From the IMG/VR virus record IMGVR_UViG_3300038701_002576, positions 1-36,421 of that record: a DNA stretch of 36,421 nucleotides; one strand, written 5' to 3'. The notes under the pieces were generated by a model. The model was given only the letters and a program-made list of their open reading frames with translations. It made no database searches and was not told where the DNA came from. Every line of letters begins with the position of its first letter. Position 1 is the stretch's first letter. The position numbers were made by a program, and so were the translations under genes. Source of the DNA: a virus. This document shows, one piece after another, positions 15,127 through 20,300 of the stretch.

Positions 15127-15155
15127 AATATAGAGAAGAAAATTTGGGATGTCAA
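15127..15155 (-). promoter_or_regulatory. Promoter of the small RNA
   Basis: Minus strand: TTGACA (15155-15150), 17-bp spacer, TATATT (15132-15127). It is near-consensus sigma70 and lacks the shared TTACTTTTTAAC leader of P1-P4, so this RNA is probably regulated differently from the early operons. Confidence 0.85.
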
Positions 15156-15159
15156 GAAA

Positions 15160-15193
15160 AACAGTAAAAGGCCCAGACATTTTCGTCCGAGCC
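15160..15193 (-). terminator. Second leftward terminator
   Basis: Minus strand: GGCUCGGAC pairs over all 9 positions with GUCUGGGCC around a GAAAAU loop (15170-15193), followed by UUUUACUGUUUUU. It ends just before the small-RNA promoter and would stop any leftward transcript from the 15.2 kb operator region, leaving a product of about 55-60 nt from the extended -10 box at 15225. Confidence 0.72.
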
Positions 15194-15224
15194 TAATCTG
15201 ATATTACTTCTTAACGAAGGACCT

Positions 15225-15279
15225 ATTATAGCATCTGGATCTTCTCAATCTTTGAGAAATTTTTCTCAATCTTTCTCAT
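15225..15279. promoter_or_regulatory. Palindromic operator with half-sites and an extended -10 box
   Basis: A perfect 8+2+8 palindrome TTGAGAAAttTTTCTCAA lies at 15252-15269. Further TTCTCA half-sites are at 15243-15249 (TTCTCAA, 20 bp from the same half of the palindrome) and 15274-15279. On the minus strand TGCTATAAT, an extended -10, is at 15233-15225, so the palindrome overlaps its -35 position. The site is also ~90 bp upstream of the rightward promoter P3. This looks like a repressor operator of the early control region; the repressor is not identified. Confidence 0.6.
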
Positions 15280-15356
15280 TATACACAGGCAGGGATGCAG
15301 GTGAGACGAGAACACCTTGCACAGCAAGCACGGTTCACTTTCTCATACTTTTCTCC

Positions 15357-15405
15357 TTGACTTTTCTTTCAATTATGTATATAGTTACGTATATTACTTT
15401 TTAAC
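15357..15405 (+). promoter_or_regulatory. Early rightward promoter P3 with shared leader
   Basis: -35 TTGACT (15357-15362), 17-bp spacer ending GTA, -10 TATAGT (15380-15385), then TACGTATA and TTACTTTTTAAC. The transcript would start near 15392 and reach the ATG at 15415 without a Shine-Dalgarno. It drives the recombination gene cluster. Confidence 0.87.
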
Positions 15406-15414
15406 AGTTATTTT

Positions 15415-15762
15415 ATGGAAAGACACATTAAAGTTTCCAACACTATAGGTAAGGTTATGAAATATGGTTATATCCAAGATTCAGACCTTAAAGCTCTGCG
15501 CAAATCAGAATTAGGAGATATCATTAAAGTTATTGCAACTGAGAATAAAGAAGCACAGGGTGCAGTAGTTGAGCTGGCATCATCAGTTGAATTAAAAAAT
15601 TATAATAGACTTATGAGCAATGCACGTAAATTGCAGAACCAAAGCCTGGTGTATAAGTTCAAACAACTTATCAACGGATTCCCTTGCTTGTTTGAGGGTA
15701 TAGTTATGCCTACATCAGGTGTAGCAGAGAATGAAGATGACTTTTATATTACAGTTAATTAA
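15415..15762 (+). CDS. Hypothetical first early gene
   Basis: 115 residues (MERHIKVSNTIGKVMKYGYI...). The basic, helical N-terminal two thirds are followed by an acidic C-terminus (ENEDDFYITVN). It is the first gene after P3, with no Shine-Dalgarno, and its stop lies one base before the ATG of the ERF gene, so they are cotranslated. The acidic tail and position suggest a nucleic-acid-processing partner of the annealing protein, as an inference. No family recognised. Confidence 0.65.
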   Translation: MERHIKVSNTIGKVMKYGYIQDSDLKALRKSELGDIIKVIATENKEAQGAVVELASSVELKNYNRLMSNARKLQNQSLVYKFKQLINGFPCLFEGIVMPTSGVAENEDDFYITVN

Positions 15763-15763
15763 T

Positions 15764-16375
15764 ATGGAAGACCAACAAGAAACTTTAACAGTTCATAAGG
15801 TGTTATCAGATATCCAAAAAAGGCTGGAAACACCTAAAAACATAGAAAATGAATATGGAGGATTTAAGTTCCGTAACGCAGAGAATATACTTAACGAAGT
15901 TAAAAGTCACCTTCCTGATGGTTTTTATGTTACATGCTCAGATGACAAACCTTTCGAGTTGCTGGGTTATATCTTTGTTACTGCCACTGCCTGCATTTCG
16001 GACGGATCAGAAACAATATGGGCGACGATGTCAACTCCTATTGACTTTGAGAAGAATACTAAGAATGGTAACTCTCAGCATGGAGGTAGCGCATCTAGTT
16101 ACGCTAGGAAGTATGCATTGCAAGGTTTGTTTGCAATAAGTGATCCAGGAGACGATCCAGATTCAAAAGACAATAGGGTTACCACAGCTAACAAGGTTGA
16201 GAAGCCATGGTTGAATGGGGTTAGTATAACGAAGGCTGTAGATGCCATTAAAACTGGCTCTGCGACGATCGAAGATGCTAAAGCTAAATATAGGATCTCT
16301 AAGGATAACATGGAGATTCTAGAGGCAGCTGAGCGTGAATTTAAGATGGATAATCAATTTGAGCAGACAGTTTAA
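15764..16375 (+). CDS. erf: ERF-type single-strand annealing protein
   Basis: 203 residues from the ATG at 15764. ERF family features are the N-terminal VLSDIQKRLETPKNIENEYG, FRNAENILNEVKSHLPDG, the beta core with YIFVTATACISDGSETIWA, and the C-terminal signature GSASSYARKYALQGLFAI followed by DPGDDPDS. ERF proteins bind ssDNA and anneal complementary strands in phage recombination and concatemer formation. The SSB-like gene downstream and the RusA-like resolvase at 22.3 kb complete a plausible recombination pathway. A separate exonuclease partner was not seen. Confidence 0.88.
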   Translation: MEDQQETLTVHKVLSDIQKRLETPKNIENEYGGFKFRNAENILNEVKSHLPDGFYVTCSDDKPFELLGYIFVTATACISDGSETIWATMSTPIDFEKNTKNGNSQHGGSASSYARKYALQGLFAISDPGDDPDSKDNRVTTANKVEKPWLNGVSITKAVDAIKTGSATIEDAKAKYRISKDNMEILEAAEREFKMDNQFEQTV

Positions 16376-16397
16376 TATTATTTTTTAAGAAAAGAAA

Positions 16398-16712
16398 ATG
16401 AATTTTACAAAGAGCTTCGGCTACACAAAAGAGACAGGTTCAGGCTGGACAGTATCAGTTACACCTGAACAAATAGACATTATGAAGTTTTACTTGTCTG
16501 AGTACACAGCTAAGACAGGTGAACAGAAACAAAGTGTTACCCTGTTCTTCAACAAGAAGACAGGTAAGCTGAGTATCATGACAAACAAAGCTCTTGATCC
16601 TGCGCATGTGGAATCTAAAAGAGAAGCACAATCTGGCCAATTCGAGAATAATGCCGTGACAAGAAACCCAGCAGCACAACAAACTATTAATCCAAACGAC
16701 GTACCTTTCTAA
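16398..16712 (+). CDS. Small ssDNA-binding-like protein with SSB-type C-terminal tip
   Basis: 104 residues (MNFTKSFGYTKETGSGWTVS...). A compact N-terminal domain of ~75 residues is followed by a Gln/Asn-rich linker and the C-terminal sequence NPNDVPF, closely matching the conserved DDIPF tip by which bacterial SSB recruits partner enzymes. No canonical OB-fold signature is obvious, so ssDNA binding is inferred from the tip and from position 22 bp after the ERF gene. Leader is A-rich with no clear Shine-Dalgarno (TTTTTTAAGAAAAGAAA). Confidence 0.6.
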   Translation: MNFTKSFGYTKETGSGWTVSVTPEQIDIMKFYLSEYTAKTGEQKQSVTLFFNKKTGKLSIMTNKALDPAHVESKREAQSGQFENNAVTRNPAAQQTINPNDVPF

Positions 16713-16713
16713 T

Positions 16714-17019
16714 ATGAGCGAGATAAAGACACAAAAACAATTTGAAGTACTTACACAAGAGACCCAAGCAGCATTGCTACGTGACAACAAGAGAAGGTCT
16801 AAGGAGCTAATCCAGGAGTTCAGAGCATTAAGCAAACAGCGGCGCAAATGGCTAGGGAAAACAAGCCCAGCTTACATCCTGCGACTAGAAGGCGAGACTA
16901 AGCAGATACTAGATGACTGGAGCCTACTAACTGGTAAACATAAATCAGAAGTGATTAGGCCGGCTATCGAGAAGGAAGCAAGGAAACTAGAAAGGATTCT
17001 TGAAGGTGGAGATATCTAG
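16714..17019 (+). CDS. Basic helical protein, possible ribbon-helix-helix C-terminus
   Basis: 101 residues, strongly charged (KQRRKW, RDNKRRSKEL). The C-terminal part, LRLEGETKQILDDWSLLTGK then HKSEVIRPAIEKEARKLE, has the strand-helix-helix pattern of ribbon-helix-helix DNA-binding domains. It starts one base after the SSB-like gene's stop. A transcriptional regulator or DNA-binding accessory is plausible; no specific family is claimed. Confidence 0.55.
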   Translation: MSEIKTQKQFEVLTQETQAALLRDNKRRSKELIQEFRALSKQRRKWLGKTSPAYILRLEGETKQILDDWSLLTGKHKSEVIRPAIEKEARKLERILEGGDI

Positions 17020-17206
17020 AGAGGAGACACAGCAGTTATTCCCTTTCTTAAACGAGAGGGAAATAACAAGGCTGGGTAATTTGATAGAGTCTCAATCAAT
17101 CCTAGCAAATCAAAGGTATGAAGAACTACTGTCGTGGTTGCGGCACGAGCATAAAGACATCTATTTGGAAGTTAGAGAAATAGAGAAAATTGACAAAAAG
17201 ACTTGA
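17000..17206 (+). CDS. Small helical hypothetical, TTG start
   Basis: 68 residues if the TTG at 17000 is used (KVEISREETQQLFPFLNERE...), overlapping the upstream gene by 20 bases; a GTG at 17006 is an alternative. Acidic and helical. Its TGA stop lies within the -35 box of promoter P4, so it closes the P3 operon. Function unknown. Confidence 0.55.
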   Translation: MKVEISREETQQLFPFLNEREITRLGNLIESQSILANQRYEELLSWLRHEHKDIYLEVREIEKIDKKT

Positions 17207-17251
17207 CAAAGGAGAGGTATAAGTATATAGTTGATTATATTACTTTTTAAC
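17203..17251 (+). promoter_or_regulatory. Early rightward promoter P4 with shared leader
   Basis: -35 TTGACA (17203-17208), 17-bp spacer ending GTA, -10 TATAGT (17226-17231), then TGATTATA and TTACTTTTTAAC. From the spacer's final GTA through the leader it is identical to P2 on the other strand. The -35 overlaps the end of the preceding gene. Confidence 0.88.
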
Positions 17252-17260
17252 CAACCATAT

Positions 17261-17323
17261 ATGTTAGCAGTAGCAATATTCTTACTATTCGCGATAACTC
17301 CTTACGCACTTGAGCAGATGTAG
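17261..17323 (+). CDS. Hydrophobic micropeptide or leader peptide
   Basis: A 20-residue ORF, MLAVAIFLLFAITPYALEQM, starts 9 bases after the shared leader of P4, exactly where the other three promoters have their first gene. It would be a single membrane-inserted helix. It may be a real membrane micropeptide or a leader peptide controlling the structured RNA that follows at 17324. The position relative to P4 is the main support. Confidence 0.5.
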   Translation: MLAVAIFLLFAITPYALEQM

Positions 17324-17400
17324 TACCTAGCTCCCGGAGTCTGGTTTTCCTGCGTGGGCCTCATATGAGCCCATGATTACTGGACTCTAGGATTTAGGTA
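17324..17400 (+). ncRNA. Structured 5' leader RNA before the zinc-finger gene
   Basis: Nested stems are visible: TACCTA (17324-17329) with TAGGTA (17395-17400), TCC with GGA (17390-17392), GAGTC (17337-17341) with GACTC (17383-17387), and a central hairpin TGGGC/GCCCA (17355-17373). The fold is closed, about 77 nt, and lies between the micropeptide and the next ORF on the P4 transcript. No riboswitch class was recognised. Confidence 0.5.
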
Positions 17401-17416
17401 TTAACAAACTCAAGTT

Positions 17417-17641
17417 ATGGACAAAGAGATAAAACAAGCATGTAACGATTGTGGTATTGAAGCTAACAGGCTAACTTGTCTGCGTAAATATGGTGCTGAG
17501 CCTAAACAGAAGAAGTTTAGCGTGTCGACTTACCATGAAGGTAAATGTGGAGCTTGTGGGGAAGTTAAGATGGTGACCGAATCAAGGGACTTCTTTCACC
17601 CTGACTTCTCTTTGTTGACACGCAGGAGGGGCAATGAATAA
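17417..17641 (+). CDS. Zinc-finger protein
   Basis: 74 residues. CNDC near residue 9 and CGAC near residue 44 (GKCGACGEVKMVTESRDFFHP) form two CxxC pairs predicting one zinc site, a plan found in many small phage proteins of unknown function. A further Cys (LTCLRKYGAE) sits between them. It overlaps the next gene by 8 bases. DNA- or RNA-binding is a reasonable guess only. Confidence 0.68.
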   Translation: MDKEIKQACNDCGIEANRLTCLRKYGAEPKQKKFSVSTYHEGKCGACGEVKMVTESRDFFHPDFSLLTRRRGNE

Positions 17642-17774
17642 AGATCTAAAAGATTACCAACTCTGGTTACTTAAGAAGTTAAGAACTATAAAAGATGAGC
17701 CGTATTCTACGACATTGGATACATTAGAAACGGCGCTGTGGGCTTTGGAGCAGTATCTGAAGGAGGTTAAATGA
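17634..17774 (+). CDS. Small helical hypothetical
   Basis: 46 residues (MNKDLKDYQLWLLKKLRTIK...), preceded by a strong GGAGG ribosome site, overlapping the zinc-finger gene by 8 bases and the following gene by 4 (ATGA). Entirely helical, amphipathic, mixed charge. The tight overlaps on both sides and the ribosome site support it as real. Confidence 0.65.
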   Translation: MNKDLKDYQLWLLKKLRTIKDEPYSTTLDTLETALWALEQYLKEVK

Positions 17775-17986
17775 ATAAGCAAGACGGGACGACTGAAGAG
17801 ATTGAGCTCTGGGGCTATAGGTCTAGTTTTGGTATATGCATATGGATTCCCCTGAGTATATATCTTGCAAACCAGACACACGGATTCCTTCCGACAGGCT
17901 GGAGGAGGACAGTTATCACAAGTCCATGGTGGGAATTTTGGGAAGGTGATAAAGTTATAAATAAGCAGTTTGACAACAAAGAGTAG
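17771..17986 (+). CDS. Small hypothetical, Trp-rich
   Basis: 71 residues starting MNKQDGTTEEIELWGYRSSF, with an AAGGAGG ribosome site 5 bases before ATG. Seven Trp residues, including WWEFWEG, and the weakly hydrophobic stretch GICIWIPLSIYLAN suggest membrane-surface association. No family recognised. It is followed by a 10-bp hairpin at 17999. Confidence 0.6.
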   Translation: MNKQDGTTEEIELWGYRSSFGICIWIPLSIYLANQTHGFLPTGWRRTVITSPWWEFWEGDKVINKQFDNKE

Positions 17987-17998
17987 ACTATTAACACA

Positions 17999-18038
17999 GG
18001 CGGGTTAGAATTTGACTAATCCTCTCTCCTAACCCGCC
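17999..18038 (+). terminator. Strong hairpin after the 17.4-18.0 kb genes
   Basis: A perfect 10-bp GC-rich stem, GGCGGGTTAG / CTAACCCGCC, with a 20-base loop, lies 12 bases past the stop. The downstream sequence is GTTGTTAG, not a U-tract, so it may act as an mRNA 3' end stabiliser or a weak terminator. Confidence 0.5.
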
Positions 18039-18078
18039 GTTGTTAGTAGTTAATTTAGATCTTTAAAATAGAATTTTG

Positions 18079-18239
18079 TTTGAGAGGTTGGTGAAAGATA
18101 GACACTACAGCTAGCTAGAACTTACTGCTAATAATGGCAGTACTGAACTATGGTCGAGATTACGACCTGTAAGGTCCCCACGAAGTAGTAGCGTTAGAGG
18201 GTGACCGTGCAAGGGTGCAAGTCCCTCGCACCTCTCAAA
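18079..18239 (+). ncRNA. Multibranched structured RNA upstream of the 18.28 kb gene
   Basis: Closed by a perfect 10-bp stem, TTTGAGAGGT (18079-18088) with ACCTCTCAAA (18230-18239). Inside are ACTAC/GTAGT (18104-18108 with 18185-18189), hairpin TACTGC/GCAGTA (18123-18142), hairpin GGTCG/CGACC (18152-18167), and a T-arm-like hairpin GTGCAAGGG/CCCTCGCAC (18207-18231, one mismatch). The last hairpin shares bases 18230-18231 with the closing stem, so the two compete. A terminator follows at 18239-18265. It resembles a riboswitch or attenuator, or a stable ncRNA; no known class was recognised. Confidence 0.62.
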
Positions 18240-18265
18240 GAGAATTTTATTCTCTGGTTTTATTT
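18239..18265 (+). terminator. Terminator/attenuator hairpin
   Basis: AGAGAAT-TTT-ATTCTCT (18239-18255) followed by GGTTTTATTTATT. It lies between the structured RNA and the ATG at 18281. The 3' portion CTCTGGTTTTATTTATTA is nearly the same as that after the hairpin at 18667, indicating a recurring intergenic element. Confidence 0.62.
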
Positions 18266-18280
18266 ATTAATAGAAACAGT

Positions 18281-18631
18281 ATGAAAGTAATCAAGGACGG
18301 TGATCAGTACCTAGTTGCAAAGGATGGTTTTATAAACTTACAAGACAGTAGCGACTATTTCTTTATTAGTAAAGATGAGTACGAAGATTTTATTAATAAC
18401 AAAGAGCTGGATATAGTAATTCAAACTCCCAGTGAGAAGCTACTTGGTGAAAGTGAGTGGCGTAGTTTTGTTATAGTTTACATTAACGGTGAAGAATACA
18501 CATCCTTACACGACGGTGAGCCGGAAGATAATACATTAGATAGGAACTTTAACGGTGTATTTAAAATCATAGAACTATTAAAAAAGTTAGGTGCTGATGT
18601 GCGAATGGAGGAAGTCGATGAGTCTGATTAA
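18281..18631 (+). CDS. Hypothetical early protein
   Basis: 116 residues from the ATG at 18281 (MKVIKDGDQYLVAKDGFINL...); an in-frame start at 18215 would fall inside the structured RNA and is rejected. Very acidic, alpha/beta, with C-terminal helix IIELLKKLGADVRMEEVDES. No convincing Shine-Dalgarno. It is preceded by an RNA-terminator unit and followed by the first 56-bp repeat. Function unknown. Confidence 0.65.
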   Translation: MKVIKDGDQYLVAKDGFINLQDSSDYFFISKDEYEDFINNKELDIVIQTPSEKLLGESEWRSFVIVYINGEEYTSLHDGEPEDNTLDRNFNGVFKIIELLKKLGADVRMEEVDESD

Positions 18632-18682
18632 ATACTCACAGGGGGTAAAAGCTCTGTGTGAGTATTTAATACTCTGATTTTA
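18627..18682 (+). repeat. 56-bp intergenic hairpin repeat, copy 1
   Basis: Matches 19287-19342 with two differences in 56 bases. It contains an 11-bp stem, AAATACTCACA with TGTGAGTATTT (18630-18667), whose 3' arm also takes part in a second overlapping hairpin GAGTATT/AATACTC followed by TGATTTTATTT. Mutually exclusive hairpins with a U-rich end resemble an attenuator. It overlaps the stop of the previous gene. Confidence 0.75.
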
Positions 18683-18701
18683 TTTATTAGTAAAAAAGTA
18701 A

Positions 18702-19067
18702 ATGTCAAACGAGATTGAGTTAAACGGGATTAAATATATTCCGAAAAGTGAAGCTAATGTAAAACTAGCCCAGAATACAGAGGGTTTAGATTACGTTATT
18801 ATTAGGGCAAATCGTGCAGGTGTCTTCGCGGGATATCTACTTGAAGACAATAACGAATCTGTAATATTAGTAGATTGTAGGCGCATCTGGTATTGGGAAG
18901 GTGCGGCATCGATAAGTCAGTTAGCTATTGATGGTGTTTCGGCTCCAGACGAATGCAAATTCCCAGATGCAGTATCAAAGATCAAAATAATGGGAGTTAT
19001 AGAAAACTTGATTTGCACCGAGAAAGCTATGAATTCGATAAAGGGAGTAGGTATATGGAAACAGTAG
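18702..19067 (+). CDS. DUF6948-type phage protein
   Basis: 121 residues. The family signature is plain: DYVIIRANRAGVFAGYLL, then RRIWYWEGAASISQLAIDGV, CKFPDAVSKIKIMGVIE and the end MNSIKGVGIWKQ. This family is widespread in phages without known function and is commonly followed by a Gly/Ser/Tyr/Asp-repeat ORF, as here. It overlaps that next gene by 13 bases and is flanked by the 56-bp repeats. Confidence 0.82.
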   Translation: MSNEIELNGIKYIPKSEANVKLAQNTEGLDYVIIRANRAGVFAGYLLEDNNESVILVDCRRIWYWEGAASISQLAIDGVSAPDECKFPDAVSKIKIMGVIENLICTEKAMNSIKGVGIWKQ

Positions 19068-19276
19068 TAAATAACTTTGGTTATGGTTCTGGTTCTGGTT
19101 ATGGTGATGGTTCTGGTTCTGGTTATGGTTCTGGTTCTGGTTATGGTTCTGGTTATGGTTCTGGTTATGGTTCTGGTTATGGTTCTGGTTCTGGTTATGG
19201 TGATGGTTCTGGTGATGGTTCTGGTTATGGTTCTGGTGATGGTTCTGGTTCTGGTGATACCGAGTTGATAGACTAG
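19055..19276 (+). CDS. Gly-Ser-Tyr-Asp repeat protein
   Basis: 73 residues. After METVVNNF, about 60 residues are GY, GS and GD dipeptides, ending TELID. GGGAG precedes the ATG. Such low-complexity chains are flexible and may form condensate-like or elastic segments. Here it accompanies the DUF6948 gene, possibly as an extension partner. Every repeat Gly uses GGT, Ser TCT, Tyr TAT and Asp GAT, showing recent tandem expansion of the DNA. Confidence 0.7.
   Translation: METVVNNFGYGSGSGYGDGSGSGYGSGSGYGSGYGSGYGSGYGSGSGYGDGSGDGSGYGSGDGSGSGDTELID
19079..19258 (+). repeat. Hexamer minisatellite, 30 units
   Basis: 180 bases built only from GGTTAT, GGTTCT and GGTGAT units. Because the unit is 6 bp, length change keeps the reading frame of the 19055-19276 gene. 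It is prone to slippage in replication and to assembly collapse, so the true copy number may differ. Confidence 0.95.
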
Positions 19277-19286
19277 ATCCCACACA

Positions 19287-19342
19287 ATTAAATGCTCACA
19301 GGGGGTAAAAGCTCTGTGTGAGTATTTAATACTCTGATCTTA
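19287..19342 (+). repeat. 56-bp intergenic hairpin repeat, copy 2
   Basis: Second copy of the 18627-18682 element, 660 bp downstream, with the same 11-bp stem (one change, AAATGCTCACA, making a G-U pair) and the same loop. It lies after the Gly-Ser repeat gene and before the 19367 gene, so the DUF6948 cassette is bracketed by direct repeats. Confidence 0.78.
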
Positions 19343-19366
19343 CAAAATAGAAGAAGGTTAAATGAT

Positions 19367-19600
19367 ATGCAAAAGTCAGTATGGTTAGTAGCAGAGTTTT
19401 TACGTAGTGCTGCACCCGAATACGGTACCGCCGTGGATATCGATGTAAAGCTAAATGAATCTATCGATTTACTTGTGGATTCAAAAGCGGATCCTAAGGA
19501 ACGTCGGGATTTAATTTCAGCTTGTCGCAAACATGCTGCTATCCTTCGTGGTCAACTTCGACGTTATCTTGCTGGTTTGGATGAGGCAGCAAATGCTTAA
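19367..19600 (+). CDS. Hypothetical early protein
   Basis: 77 residues (MQKSVWLVAEFLRSAAPEYG...), mostly helical, with a basic segment SACRKHAAILRGQLRRYLAG. GAAGG precedes the ATG by 9 bases. It overlaps the next gene by 8 bases. Codon and GC use here appear slightly higher than in neighbours. No family recognised. Confidence 0.62.
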   Translation: MQKSVWLVAEFLRSAAPEYGTAVDIDVKLNESIDLLVDSKADPKERRDLISACRKHAAILRGQLRRYLAGLDEAANA

Positions 19601-19904
19601 ATCTGAAGAATTCAGCAAACAGAAAGAATTAGAGGGGTTTGAACCCAAACAGAAGGATTACCAGATATTAGCTATTCCAGAAAAATCAATGGAAGCTATC
19701 GAAATGTTTGGTAATCTGGAAATTGTGTTCAAATCAAAATCAGAAGTACGGCAACACCTTTTAAGCATCATTGACCTTTTATCTGTTAGAGATGAAAGTA
19801 AGCTGATGCTTAGCGTTGCATACAAGCATCTTGTAAGAACTAATGAAGCGTACAGGGAATACATGGAAATGTTTCTTGCTTCAAGCACATTTAAAAAGGA
19901 GTAA
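19593..19904 (+). CDS. Hypothetical early protein
   Basis: 103 residues from the ATG at 19593 (MLKSEEFSKQKELEGFEPKQ...), which overlaps the upstream stop; a longer in-frame start would overlap heavily and is not supported. Helical, mixed charge, C-terminus SVAYKHLVRTNEAYREYMEM. Function unknown. Confidence 0.6.
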   Translation: MLKSEEFSKQKELEGFEPKQKDYQILAIPEKSMEAIEMFGNLEIVFKSKSEVRQHLLSIIDLLSVRDESKLMLSVAYKHLVRTNEAYREYMEMFLASSTFKKE

Positions 19905-19909
19905 CAAAG

Positions 19910-20194
19910 ATGGGTGATAAAACCTTTCTCGGAAGTATGTTTGACTTTAATCTTTATCCAAGCTTCAATGGTGCCGAAATGCTCGGCTTATCAGAAGAAG
20001 ATTTTTTAAAGGTTGAAGATTTTATTGAGGGTGATTTGATTTTCACCAGCAACGACCACCTTTACCGTATTTATGGTGAGGTAAAACATATACTTTTATC
20101 CGTTGACCAACATAAAGTTTTGGTCAAACCGTTTCAACATGGATTTGTAAACGATGTAGAAAAGGCATATAAAAACTATCTTGAAGCTCTTTAA
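19910..20194 (+). CDS. Hypothetical early protein
   Basis: 94 residues (MGDKTFLGSMFDFNLYPSFN...), preceded by an AAGGAG ribosome site 8 bases before ATG. Acidic N-terminal half, helix-rich C-terminus. It ends the small cluster 19.37-20.19 kb whose genes have clear Shine-Dalgarno sites, unlike the AT-leader genes on either side. Function unknown. Confidence 0.62.
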   Translation: MGDKTFLGSMFDFNLYPSFNGAEMLGLSEEDFLKVEDFIEGDLIFTSNDHLYRIYGEVKHILLSVDQHKVLVKPFQHGFVNDVEKAYKNYLEAL

Positions 20195-20246
20195 TATGTA
20201 AGTCTTGGGTGTGGACTATAACTACACCTTAACTTTAACTTTATAA

Positions 20247-20266
20247 CGTTATAGAGTTCTATAACG
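20247..20266. promoter_or_regulatory. 20-bp palindrome in intergenic region, operator candidate
   Basis: CGTTATAGA-GT-TCTATAACG is a perfect 9+2+9 inverted repeat. It lies within a run of TAACTTTAAC-like repeats between the 19910 and 20301 genes, and a GGTGT/ACACC hairpin lies just before it. The sequence then reads CTAATTTTTAACAGGTAACC to the ATG, echoing the TTTTTAAC of the early leaders but without their spacing. A protein-binding site or a bidirectional hairpin. Confidence 0.5.
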
Positions 20267-20300
20267 GATTATAACTTTAACTAATTTTTAACAGGTAACC

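Noticed and set aside
18195-18231. T-box riboswitch, from AGGGTGACCGTG resembling the T-box sequence followed by GTCCCT
   Set aside because: The tRNA-end-binding bulge (UGGN) is missing by two bases, no specifier loop was found, and the downstream gene is not an aminoacyl-tRNA synthetase or amino-acid gene.
19079-19258. CRISPR array or non-coding satellite
   Set aside because: Units are contiguous hexamers without spacers, and they are in frame within an ORF that has a start and ribosome site.
18917-19285. Minus-strand ORFs rich in TRTIT or NQNHN repeats
   Set aside because: They are reverse-strand readings of the hexamer repeat, lack starts with ribosome sites and oppose the surrounding genes.
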